Assembly: GCA_910591455.2 (NCBI GenBank)
Contig: OU342811.1
Location: 2,986,022 to 3,050,021 of the forward strand
Source of the DNA: Pholis gunnellus
Lineage: Eukaryota; Chordata; Actinopteri; Perciformes; Pholidae
Length of the DNA: 64,000 nt
Direction of reading: 5' to 3'
Positions 25,131 to 37,068 of the stretch are shown here, one piece after another. Below the pieces are notes generated by a model that worked only from the letters and a program-made list of their open reading frames with translations, was not told where the DNA came from and did not search any database. The first letter of the stretch is position 1, and each line of letters starts with the position of its first letter. A program made the translations under genes and the position numbers.

Positions 25131-26046
25131 GATCTCTTTCTGTCTCAGCAACTACCGTTAGCTACCTAATTCTCATAATGCTAAATATGTCAGTAACCAT
25201 TTCAAACCATTGGCGGCGCTTGTAATGTGTCATCATTGTTATAGAGCATCTTTGGCTCGCCTACAAAGTGGAGGAGACTAGGCAAGAGGGCGGTGACAAA
25301 ATGCTGCAGTCAAGTCAAACAGTTTCCAGCAGTCTTCAGAGAATATACAGAAAGTCACACAAATATTTATATCCTGTAGTTTGGGATTTATTTGTAATTG
25401 TATATGTGGAAGTGTGTGTGTATCTGGTATTAGATGATGTCAGTTATTTTCTTTATGTCTGCCTTGTAGTGCACTTTGCAATTGCTGCTCGTTTGAATAA
25501 ATGCTACATAAATAATCTTTATTATTGTTATTTTTATTATTTTCAAAATCGGTTTACAGATTAAACCCGTAATTTCGTATTTTCTGCTAAATGTGGTGTT
25601 TGTTGTCAAAAGTAAGAGCCAGTCAGCCTTTTGATCAGGCGATTACAACCCACTCGTTTTCTCAGTCTAGTCATTTTCGAACACCAAGTCGGGATCAAGT
25701 CAGACAATATTGTAACCAGCATGCATTGTGCAGCGAACGCCTGTGATGGAATCTGCCCAGGCCTGGCTCATCTCGAACATGACTGTGGGAGCGCTGTTGT
25801 TGGTATAACAGCTTGCTTTGAGTCTGTGTTATTTCAGTTTTTTGTTCATTTTCCAGGACTTCTCGTTCCTCTTCTGTTTCATTGTAATTTTTTGGTTAAT
25901 TAATTAAACAATAATTAGCCATTCTTCAATTGAACATCATTTTTTTCTACTCACCTCTAGTGCCAGACAGCCACACTAAAATCCCTCATTTATGTAGACT
26001 ACCAGTAATGCTATAATATACTCTACAAAGTATATAAAGATATATA

Positions 26047-26068
26047 TACATCTATATATATAGATGTA
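26047..26068. repeat. 22-bp perfect AT-rich palindrome
   Basis: Centred on CTATATATATAG with arms ending TACAT/ATGTA, inside a larger (TA)n-rich stretch at about 26,033-26,080. It is most simply a product of TA microsatellite growth. Confidence 0.7.
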
Positions 26069-26987
26069 GATATATATATTAAAAAAACAATAGGCCTTTT
26101 AATCTTCATATCTGTATGAGACATTACCTCCACTGATACCTGACCGTATCCAGTTCTTTGAAGTGCATTAACGGCTCTATTGTGGTCGAAAATTCCCAAC
26201 AGCTCTTACTCGACATTGGCTTTGCCTTTCTAGTGTGAAGCAGGATGAGACCTTTTCCACACATTAGCACGTTTTACAGGCTGCTACCCCTCTGAGGCTT
26301 TTCAATACAATCCTCTCCATCATATCCTCTCTTTTCCGAGAGGAAGGTGGGCAGCATTGATTTTAAGTTAAAGCCCAACTCTCTGCAAACTAAGTGTTTC
26401 AATGAAATCAGACCTAGACTGGCTGAACCATAGGCAGAGAATGAAAAAGAAGCAATGATATTATGCTTTGATTATTCTCATACAGACTGATATCACGATA
26501 AGAATACATTGAGGATATGTGCAGCCACGTGTCCAAAATAAAAGCTCAGCAATGATTATAACACGTGAAAAACAATTAGAGCATATGTCTGCTTCATCTT
26601 GATACTATACAGATAATGTAATCTCTCTTTTCCACTCCACGTCACTCAAATGCAAGTAATAGCGATACAAGGATGTGTAATTCAGTAATACAGAAATGAG
26701 CTGAAATCATCCTAATGACGAGCACGATGATCTTCTGGCGCAGACTGGCAATAATTTGAGAGAGGACAAGAGCTTCCTACATCGCGGGTGCGATCGCCTA
26801 CCACTTTCCCAATTATGCAATTTTACTTCTATATATTTATTCAGAGCTTATTGTGAACATATCTCTACAAACCTATTTAAAAACAAAAACCTTTATGCAT
26901 GGACTTTCTGTCATTGTCCTGTACATGACTAATCCAGAATCTGTACTGACGCAACATCAGCGCATTTGGCAAGTGTTCATGTCAAAC

Positions 26988-27087
<100 letters not shown>

Positions 27088-28308
27088 TCTACATCCTTGC
27101 AGGTCGTTCGCATTCTTCTGTTGTTTTGAATGTAAACCTTTCGACCTCCGCTGTCTTGACCCGTATCTAAACTGTTCAAAGATAGAGTGTGTGATTCATA
27201 TGAAGGCAGATAAAGAAAATCATGCTACTTAAATTTCAAACCCCATGTACCCATCAACAAACATTCTGTTTATTTAAACCCTAGCATGATAGATTTGTCC
27301 CCTTTAAAAACAGCTTTTCTACTCTATATAAAGGCAGTCCAAATGTAATGCAGGCTCTTTTGTATCCGGCTTCACAAGCAGCTTTACAAAGGACTCTGCT
27401 CCTTCATACAGACCAGCTGAACTTTATCCCTTCTGACCCTTTGCTGACTCTGTGTGCGTCTGTGTGCACATTACTTGTTTGTGTGTCTCTCAAGGTTAAC
27501 CTGTACACAAGTACCCATAGTACATTGGTGTTGGGCTTGATGGAGCCTTGTTCTTCCTCTTACCAGCTCTGTAGTTGTGTACACAGGTTTGCTTTCACAT
27601 GCCGCTGTTCTGATTTCACACTTGCGCCAGGAAAGGCATCTCGTAGACCGGTGTGTGTTTGTGAGTAAATGTGTGTTTGATGTCTGTGTGTTACTAGGTG
27701 ACTACATTTAGACAGCAAAATCAGACCACTATTACATGTTATCAAAGCAGCATCAGATTCTGTCATCTGACTCTGATGTGGCTGTTTACATCATTTCTAC
27801 AGTATTGGAATAGGAATACTATCAGGCATCAGAAAAGACACACAGCTAATGTTATATTCTGGCCTGGTGTACACAGCCAGGTTAGGAGACAGGATGAGAG
27901 CCTTCAACACACAACATCAATATTGTGTCATTTGTAGCAGAAGATCGAGGCAAAGTAAAGTAGCCAGAATGAGCCAAACTGAGGAAGAAATGTAAAAAGG
28001 ATATTTAAACTGCTTTTCCAGAGACGTGATGCATATTGACACAGGGATATAGGACAGTGACATATCCTGCATCAAGACATCGCCTTCAACAAGACCAAAA
28101 ACAGCACTGCATTCAAATAACACACGGTTCCGCGTTGATTTGTACATGTTGCTGCAGGTATTTTTTATTCATTTTTTTCCGGCAGAGTTGAGGATTATTT
28201 TCCACAACCATCTCTAAGCCATGTGTTCAAAGTGTGGCACTCAGGAGCAAATACAAAATCATACTGGAGTATTTTTGACCACTGTTCTGTGATAACATTG
28301 ACGACATT

Positions 28309-28315
28309 ACACACA

Positions 28316-28348
<33 letters not shown>
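28309..28348 (+). repeat. (CA)n microsatellite
   Basis: About 40 bases of CA with one interruption. Confidence 0.95.
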
Positions 28349-28350
<2 letters not shown>

Positions 28351-28564
28351 TTCAGCAGCAGCATTGTCTTGCCTTACCTTGGCGTGGTTGTGGGGCTGGT
28401 CAGGTATGTGATGTGATGATGAGCGGCAGCCTCCTGACACAGTCAGGTCCATCAGTTTCCTCAGCGGACACCAACACCAGCAACCTCTTTCAGCTGAGAC
28501 CAGCCCTCCTGTCCAAATCCATTGACAGGGGTCTCCCAAGATGCTTGTCAAAGGACATCAAACC

Positions 28565-28567
<3 letters not shown>

Positions 28568-28623
<56 letters not shown>
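28568..28623 (+). repeat. (TG)n microsatellite
   Basis: 56 bases of uninterrupted TG. Confidence 0.97.
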
Positions 28624-28625
<2 letters not shown>

Positions 28626-30120
28626 TGTGTGTTCAGGATAGGATATTTTAGTAGTCTACAGCATGGGATCTGTTCTCCACCATAGGCAGTTTGCTCATGA
28701 AGTGCTTACACAAGTAGAACTATTTGAATGTGCTTACTGTTGACTGTGAACCTCAATCACTTTTTTTGATACATGAAGAAAAGAGATTGAATTTCCACAA
28801 ACTTCATGTGAGTGATGAACTCTCCAGAATCTCCCACAGCTGTATGAGATAGCTGAGAGCCATAGCATGCGATTCACATAGTTTCATACTTATCAAACCA
28901 TTCAGTGGGCCCTGTGACCTGCATGAAAGCATTGGTATTTATACTCCATGTATTTATTCAGGGTTTTCTTTTGGTTTGCCACAAGTCTGTACATTCTGTA
29001 CAGTCCTCCACGTGGAGTCTCAGATGCACAGACACAGTGTAAAAGCAGCATCTGTACCAGAACAAGGCTCATGGAATATACTGTAGATCAAAAATTCAGC
29101 GGTTCATGTATTATTCTTGAAATGCATGTTGTCACATTTAAGATATGCCGTCGACATTTCATTTTGAATCGTGACTGAAATAGTGCTGGATTGACGTAAT
29201 CATAAAAACTACTTTATCTAATAGTTATATTGCCGTTTCACCAATTAACTCTTGAAAAGACCTGCAGAGTTGTCATCTAGATAACAATAAGATTTGCCGC
29301 GGGACAGGATTCTGGTATGGGGAGTGTTCTGGTCTCTGTTTGTAGTCCTTTTGTAGTCTGAGTAACATTGACGAATCTCATTTGAGCAAGCTTTGGTTAC
29401 ATGCAGGTAAACAGTCCGTGTTTGAAAGCATAGCTCAAAATGCATTCTGGGAACTCATTGGCTATCGTCTGACAATCATTTAGCTTTTTATTAGCTTGTA
29501 AACTGGCTACTTGTGGAACAATACCGTCGTAGACGTCTCTCAATTCCAACTCCATTCTCTTTTCTCAAGTCACTATTGATGGTCCCGACATCCACTGGTT
29601 ACAATGGAACCCCCGAAATATTGGCCATAGAAGCTAAATCTACGACAGACCAATAGGGTCCCCGAAGGGTTCCGAGATGGATGTCACATCCTCAGATCTA
29701 TATTTCACCTCACCCAGCATCTTTGCACCAAAATAGCAGGTGCACTTCGAGACCCAAACAGTCCAAGACTTTCTGCTTTGCACACGTTGTTGTACGATTA
29801 AAATAGGCCCCATATAGGCGCATAACTACGACCTGTACGGTAGGTCAGAGTTGAACCAGGAAGTTGTAAATACATTGTGATTGATGTTTATAATGGACAG
29901 TTTGGGTAATCATTTTACCATTTGCCTTTGTTTTCTCTTCTAAATAAGAAGTCATCTAATCAAGTAACGTCTTGTGCTTTTTTTTCCCTTTAGTCAGCGT
30001 TCTGAGATCAAACCAATTATTTTGGTGGGTTTTAGAATAATTAGAACCTACAGCCCGAGTTTCAGATATAAAAAGAGTTTTCTTTAAAGCTAGGGTTGGT
30101 AATCTTGAGAAACTTGCAAG

Positions 30121-30960
30121 TAGGGCTGCAACTACCGATTATTTTAATAATCGATTAATCTGTCGATTATTTGTTCGATTAATCGATGAATCGGATAAAA
30201 AAACAAAAAACAAAAAAGCATTAATTTCTAACCCTTTTTTCAAAAACAGAGCTGACAGTGTAAATTCACAGTGCAAAACATCTTCAGAAAGTGCACAAAC
30301 AGGTTGCTTGAACATCCCTGAGCTGTTAAAGTAATAATTTAAAAAAAGAAATGGACTAATATCAGGAGTGGGGTTCAGTGGGTTACCCAAAATACTCTGT
30401 CTCTCATCACCTACAAGTATAACAGTACTTTAATGAGTTAACTGAATCAACTTTACCGTGTTCGCCTGGTAGACCAGCAGTAGAATTACAGAATGGGAAG
30501 AAAAAATTCGCTGTTTTCACCCGCCATTTCTCATCTTTCTGAGCTCCGCTTAACTTCCGGTTTAATGGTCATGTTACAAAAACAAAAGCTCGTCTATCAT
30601 AAGTAAAACAACGGCGAAGCAGTTACGAGTTTAACACAAGGTACCCAAAATGGCAATAAATGTAATGTATTATAATTGCAGAAATAAACTAAAAATAATA
30701 CAAATCGCGTAAATCAACTTCCGGTGTTGTCATGGCAACGTTTATACGCCGGTCAGCGTCAGCTACAGAACCGGAGTCCTATTCCATTATTCCTAGCTGC
30801 GGTGTTCAGGTGACCGGGCTGCTGTGAACACTCAAACATCTCCACGACTTATTGAGTGGCGTAATAATCGTGCGACACAACGAATCGATAATGAAATTCG
30901 TTGCCAACTCTTTTGATAATCGATTTTTATCGATTTTATCGATTCGTTGTTGCAGCCCTA
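30121..30960. mobile_element. hAT-like MITE (840 bp, Ac-type TSD)
   Basis: The ends TAGGGCTGCAAC and GTTGCAGCCCTA are perfectly inverted. They are flanked by a perfect 8-bp duplication CTTGCAAG (30,113-30,120 and 30,961-30,968). The subterminal DNA is full of ATCGATTAATCG-type words. No transposase frame was found. Confidence 0.92.
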
Positions 30961-32513
30961 CTTGCAAGAGTATGTCAGATTTTAATAGTTATCCAACTGA
31001 AAAACCCAGCCCAGTCTCGTCATCTCTTCTCCACTGAAGGTAGCTAGCAGCAGTAGCTCCAAACGTCACCAAATCTGGTGAGAAAGTCGCCAAGTCAGCA
31101 ACACTGACAGCCCGTTACTTCAAGCCTCCCCCAAAATGATCATGATGAACGTAAACAACAGACATGGCTATTGCTACTACTCACAGCTGTCAGGCTAGCA
31201 GAAGGCTCTGGTGACGAGCAATGAGTGCAAAGGAAGAGTGCTTGCAGACTAGACAGGTAAGTAAGTAAACAGGCAGCTAGCCCATCCAATTATTTAAAAT
31301 ATATAAATGAAATGATTGGCGGGGCACTGTCACAGATAACAGTTTTTCTCTTTTTTTTGTCAGAGCATTTGGTTCATTGATCACTGTCTGGATGTAAAGA
31401 GAATTTAGAAAGTCCTCAAATGATCAGATATTCAGTTGAATTACATGTAGCTTTATGTTTGCTGAATATACAAATACAGCTGAACACAGTCATCACAACA
31501 TTCTTTTCTATATTTGCTGTTCATGTTGCTCATAGACCAGTCTGGGTTGGTTGTTGCTCTCTTTTGGCCCGAGAGCAGCAGTTGGCCTATAAAAGCGGTT
31601 CCATACAGTGCCCGGTGGTGAGGCGGCCGTCAGTCTGCTCTGAGTAAGAAGCCAGTCAAATCCTGGGTCAGCACTAGGTTTTCATTAGAGGCCTAATTCA
31701 AAGCGGCCCACATAGAGTGTCAGGAGTGTCCCAGCCTGTTGTTGGCACCCCTTATAAAAAACTCTAATGAGTAGCCCCTGGGAAAGTTGTGGTCAGCTGT
31801 GTATTTGGAGCTGGTGTATCTCAGAGAAGGCGAAGAGAAAGTCTCCACTCAGGGCCCTGAATTAGCCCCATGAATCACTTACTTTCTTTTTCGTCATGAT
31901 TCATGGGACTAGCTGCTTGCCGGGGTTTACCCTGTGGAGTTCAAGCGTGAGGCCGGCGTTCTTTGTGGACAAGCCAGTGTGTGAGCTGGACGCTCTTGGT
32001 GTGTTTATAAAGGTGCTTAAAGCATCTCTTTGCCTCTGTGATTACTCTGTAGATGTCATCCGTTTTGATGAATTCAGGACTGCAGCACTAACCTTTAGTC
32101 AAAATGTTTCCTGTCATCTTGCAAATATGAACAATACAAAAATCCATTGAGCTTGATCCAGGCTAAACCCGAGTGTTTGAGCAGTGCACAAAAAGAAATA
32201 GGTATCAACTAGGGGTGTAACGGTTCACAAAATTCACGGTTCGGTTCGGTACGATACAGTGGTGCCACGGTTTGGTACGTTTCGGTACGTTTTCAATACA
32301 GTAGAATAAATGCCAGAGAAACTTACTTAATTTTTAAATATATTTATTCATTAAAACTAACATCATAAAGTTATTCTTTGACTTTGAACAATGATGGAAC
32401 TATACCTGAGTGACCCATCTTCAGGGGTGTCTTCTTAGCAACACATAAGCATAAAAAACTGCTCCTTAATTTAAAAAATAAATGTAGTATTGTTACTTAC
32501 ATCTTCTCCATCA

Positions 32514-32735
32514 TCATTTTACTGCCGTTGTTCTTCTGTGAAAGAAGGTCACAATCTTTCTGATCTTTGGTAGGAGGCCAGAGATCTGCTGCACTGCCGT
32601 TGCTTTGTGAGATGCTGGATTAATGACATGGGCAAAGCATCCTATTTGTGGTCCTACTCCAGCAGCTCCAGCAGCATTTACTATATTCCTGGCATTATCA
32701 GTAGTCACAGGAATAGTTACATTAGCTCGCTCCAA
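32514..32735 (-). pseudogene. hAT transposase catalytic-domain fragment
   Basis: This minus-strand fragment includes VTIPVTTDNARNIVNAAGAA and PQIGCFAHVINPASHKA, the conserved DNA-N-V and C-x2-H region of the RNase H-like core of hAT transposases. It stops at FFHRRTTAVK, where intact enzymes continue. The remaining core and the C-terminal domain are deleted. Confidence 0.8.
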
Positions 32736-33014
32736 CTTTTACTTGGACCAAATCTTCGCTTGTGTGACTCTCAAGTGGTCTGCAGAACGTAGCTCTCCAT
32801 CTCCCGTTCAGCGGTGAGGTACAGTCGGGTAGATTTGTGTAGCTTGACGTCCAGGCATCCGTTGTCAGAGCAGCAGCGGGTGCCTCGGACATTTGATTCT
32901 CTACTTATGCTTTTGTTTTCTTGTACAAAACAGGAATTACGGTTTAGCTGAAATGGGCTCGGGAAGGAATTGTGTAATGGGGCTCAATAACATTCAGCAG
33001 GTTCATAAAGCGTT

Positions 33015-33434
33015 TTACACTACAGCGTCCGGTCTCATGTCCGCGGCTATAAATGGACCAATCGCCGTGGTGATCGCTTTAGCCTTGTTCGAATCGGCAG
33101 GGAACAGCTGCTTAAATGCTTCAGGGAGAGTTTGAAGCGTGTGTGCTGCTCCAGGTTTTCGTTTAGTTCCACCCACTGCCACACTGCGGTGATGTCGGCG
33201 TAAATGGGTTAACATGTTTGAGGTGTTCCCACTGATGTAGCCTACACTCGTGTAGCAAATGCGACATACCGTTGTTTTTGTATCCACCACTCTCTCGCCA
33301 TCGCCCTTATAGTTCACAGAGAAACCAAAGTGGCTCCAAACACCAGACCTGTAGGCCGTTGGAGGATCTTCTATTTCTGGTCTATTAGCCATATTGCACC
33401 GAGCTAGCTTTGTGTAGCGTGTCTCACAGCGCAA
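33015..33434 (-). pseudogene. hAT transposase N-terminal part with BED zinc finger
   Basis: The frame likely begins at MANRPEIEDPPTAYR. It has a BED-type finger (VWSHFGFSVNY then TVCRICYTSVGY and NMLTHLRRHH: W, C-x2-C, H-x4-H). The following region ends ADMRPDAVV before a stop codon. Beyond that stop similarity continues briefly, again interrupted. BED fingers bind the transposon ends in this ZBED1-like class. Confidence 0.8.
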
Positions 33435-34584
33435 AAGTGCCCGACTGGAATTGTTTTTCTTTGGTGGTGGGCGTGTCAGAGAGCACGCTGTCCGTTACGT
33501 CATGTGAGTTGCCAGTTTGAGAACAGTGACTCCACCGAAAACATAATATTTCCCACAACTTCTGCATTTTCCAAATGGACTAGTATTATTAAAACGTATT
33601 GTTCGGTTCGTCATGCGTACCGAACCGTGAGCCTCGTACCGAACGGTTCAATACGAATACGCGTATTGTTACACCCCTAGTATCAACATCCAGCACGTGG
33701 CTCCATTTGAACGCTGCACATGCCATTCATCCTGATACACCGTATGTGGTGTGAGTGTCTCCAGCCGCATTAATGTGAGCTGTCCTTTACATAGGAGGGT
33801 GTGTTAAGCCTGGCTTTTCACAGTCCATCAGGATGATCTCCAGTAGATGTTAATGAGCTTTCCCCACTAATGTGGACTCAGTCGTCCAACTGGCCAGCTT
33901 TCTAAGGATTGTGCAGAGCAAGTGCTCACATAGCGATGTCAACATGCTTTCATGTGTAAAACATCTGTAAGTCCTTATTATTAATGGTATTTTTTTACAT
34001 ATTGATGTAGTTGAACTCAGTATCTTAATAACATGCCAATGCTATTGATTGATTGACATTAATAAGAAAAGTATATTTGTTATGTGACACTGACAACCTG
34101 GAGGTGTTTAACAAGTGTTTCTTTGACTTGATTTCCCACAGAGCCCTTCAAAGACTAAACGTGATCATGCTGTTAACCCCATTGGGTTAATCATACATTC
34201 CTCTTGAGACAGAAAGTCATCAGTCATAATTTCCTTATCTTCTGCCACCATGGGATTGGCGACATTAGACAGAAAGGCATCCGACTTAAATGACGGAAAC
34301 CATGTTAATGCAGCGTGCACAGTTTATGCATGTTATTGAGTGTCCATACCAGGTTTTAATGACCTGCGAAAGAGAAATCACGACCTCGTTGTTTCTAAGA
34401 CACGTCATCGCTCTGAATTAAAATATTATTATCATTAAAATATTATGTCATTGCCACGAAGAGAACCATCATCACTGCTGGTAGGGACAAACCCATGTCA
34501 CGTAGCACTGCAACCATTGTGAACAAAACCGTTAGAAATGCTCGTGGAATTGTGATCACATGGTCACCAAGCATTCTGATAGGA

Positions 34585-35355
34585 CAGGGGTCGGAAACCC
34601 GCAGCTCCGGAGCCGCATGCGGCTCTTCGGCCCTTCTGTTGCGGCTTCCTGAGTCCTCCGTCCACACGTTGTTTAACCATCGTTGAAGATGATCTCCGTC
34701 CGGACTTAAACGCCTGAAAACAAATATCACGTGACTATTCATGTACACTGGGCATGCAGTGGGTGGCGGTGTTACGTCCTACTGGTTTTCAAACCTACTG
34801 GTTTCCTTCCGTGCGTGTGTTGTGTTCACGTAACAGCAGCAGCTGTTTTCTGCCTCTGTTGCCAGATTCGTCACACATTCACAAACATATTGCTGGAGAT
34901 CTAAAAGCCACATCTCATATATATTGTGGGGATTACGATTGTATAAGTGAGCACTACATCACAGCCACGTTTGAAGAAATACATTGAAGAAAATATATTT
35001 ATGGAAAGATCGCATCAACCTGGATTCGAACTCTGTCGAGCAAAATAGTAATACATTCAAAAACGGAGATGAGCGAAAAAGAGCGATTCCTCAACTGCTG
35101 CAGCAAACTCTCCTCTTCATAAGAGTTTGATATTGTTATAACACGTAAAATAGCAATAAAATGTCAACAAGTGTCTTTATTCTTGTTCTATAATTTCACA
35201 AATACAACAAACTATAGTTTTTGTATATATAATATAACTATATATAAAACTTATTAAGCTGTGATATCAAATAGCTTTTGCGGCTCCAGACACATTTTAT
35301 TTGGTGGAAAATAGGATAAAATGTCTCTTTGGATAGTAAAGGTTTCCGACCCCTG
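34585..35355. mobile_element. hAT-like element (771 bp, Buster-type TSD)
   Basis: The ends CAGGGGTCGGAAACC and GGTTTCCGACCCCTG are perfectly inverted. The flanks are TGATAGGA (34,577-34,584) and TGCTAGGA (35,356-35,363), an 8-bp duplication with one mismatch. A GC-rich subterminal hairpin (AGCCGCATGCGGCT, with GGCTCCGGAGCC-like DNA) lies near the left end. No transposase was found. Confidence 0.9.
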
Positions 35356-35663
35356 TGCTAGGAAGTCCTAGAGGATTGGCCCCTCCTCTATGACAAAACA
35401 CAAAAGGAAGTTCAGGCCATAAATTGGTACCTGACATTGGTAACCCACTTTGCATTGGTTGCGTGAAAAAAAACAAGATATAATTTAATTTAATGCTTTA
35501 AATGTCGACCAATGTGCCATCAGTAGGAGTTATAGGAGAATTGCATCTGTTAGCCATGTACAACATTAGCATCCAGGATTTTGATGTAGACTAGTATTTT
35601 ACATATGCTTTAATAGTCATCTGTACGTAGTTAAAAGATAAAAGCCGAAGGAAAACATGAAAT

Positions 35664-35790
35664 TTTGGCAGCTGTAGCTCAGATGGCAGTGTGGGTCAGC
35701 CAGTAGGGTCACTGCCCTGACTGTTCCTCTGTCACACACTGAGCCCTAAGGGGCTCCCCATAATACTGTATATGCCTGGGCAAGAAAACA
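35664..35790 (+). repeat. Possible degenerate tRNA-derived SINE
   Basis: GGCAGCTGTAGCTCAGATGG resembles the A-box start of common fish tRNA-derived SINEs, and the later CTGGGCAAG resembles their body. A clear B box is missing. Low certainty. Confidence 0.35.
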
Positions 35791-36170
35791 AATGAATGTC
35801 ATACTTTTGTTTCATTTGTATTTCTTTAATTAATGTTTTAGTTTACTATTAAAGAAAAACCTGACATGAGAGTAGTGACTAAATCAACGTAGGGATGCAC
35901 ATGAATTGTTGGTGGGTTCATTGAACAAATAGTGCTACCAGCCAAATTCCATCCAACACCAACATGTACGTGAACCCTTTTTGACATAGGCCAGTGTGCA
36001 TATGCACTTCTGTGTAAGTGTGTGTGAAACTGTTGGGGGCTGGAATGTGACGTGAGAGCACTAATCAGAGCCAGCTGGGGCCAACGGTGAGATTAAAGTT
36101 AAAACACAAAAACAATCAGCTGGGATAAGTATACTATCGCTATGGGTTACTACCCCCATCCTAACCTCTT

Positions 36171-36172
<2 letters not shown>

Positions 36173-36232
<60 letters not shown>
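36173..36232 (+). repeat. (GA)n microsatellite
   Basis: 60 bases of uninterrupted AG. Confidence 0.97.
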
Positions 36233-36237
<5 letters not shown>

Positions 36238-36423
36238 GAGGATTGCTAGACGGATGGATGGGACTCTACCCAGCACTGCTGGCACAGACCCTCTGATTAA
36301 GAGCTCTCTTGTTTTCTCTTTGATCCTTCCTCTCAGTGGTGAGTCTCGTTTCACCACAACATGCACATGACACACACCAACACACTGCCAGTCAGGGCCA
36401 CAGGACGTCCTATGCATATGTAG

Positions 36424-36424
<1 letters not shown>

Positions 36425-36505
<81 letters not shown>
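36425..36505 (+). repeat. (TG)n microsatellite
   Basis: About 80 bases of TG with one GCG interruption. Confidence 0.97.
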
Positions 36506-36506
<1 letters not shown>

Positions 36507-36990
36507 CATATATATCAGCATTCATGAGAGACAAATTACCTCACAAAGAAAAAAAGACAAAACCAGGTCAGGTCTAAGGTTTAGGCATGGAATTATGATA
36601 AGCCAAAAATAAATGAATAAACAAATCTTAACTCAAGCTCCACTTAAAAGCGTTTTCCACAGCTTTCACCCGTGCCTCACGGTCTTCCTCAGTGGATGGA
36701 GTTTGCTTAGTTTTCATGGAGATAGCTCAGTTTTCACATAAAGGATGTAACTTGGTCACAAACCAATCGCCAGAATAAAACGTTGGCATTTAAGTTTCTC
36801 CAAATCATGGATGTGTTGAAACTTTGTTTCTGACCCAGAAATATGTTACATATCAGCATTTCTACATATTCGTTAATAACCATTATATTGTTTTATTGTT
36901 TAGATCATGTTTTGGGTGAATATAAATATGGTACTTTTGGTTTCACACGGGACACTAACACCGGACTCCTGGGTTGAAATCCTGTGTTTG

Positions 36991-37068
36991 ATCCATCCAT
37001 CCATCCATCCATCCATCCATCCTTCCATCCATCCATCCATCCATCCATCCATCCTTCCTCCTCCTCCT
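36991..37068 (+). repeat. (ATCC)n microsatellite
   Basis: Tetranucleotide ATCC units with two TTCC variants, ending in CTCCTC. Confidence 0.95.

Larger units (their letters stand above)
32210..33679 (-). mobile_element. hAT element with ZBED-type transposase relic (1,470 bp)
   Basis: The ends TAGGGGTGTAAC and GTTACACCCCTA are flanked by a perfect 8-bp duplication GTATCAAC (32,202-32,209 and 33,680-33,687). GGTTCGGTACG-type words repeat near both ends. The minus strand carries a broken transposase gene, described in the two following entries. The catalytic core is incomplete and the C-terminal dimerisation domain is absent, so this copy cannot encode an active enzyme. Confidence 0.93.
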
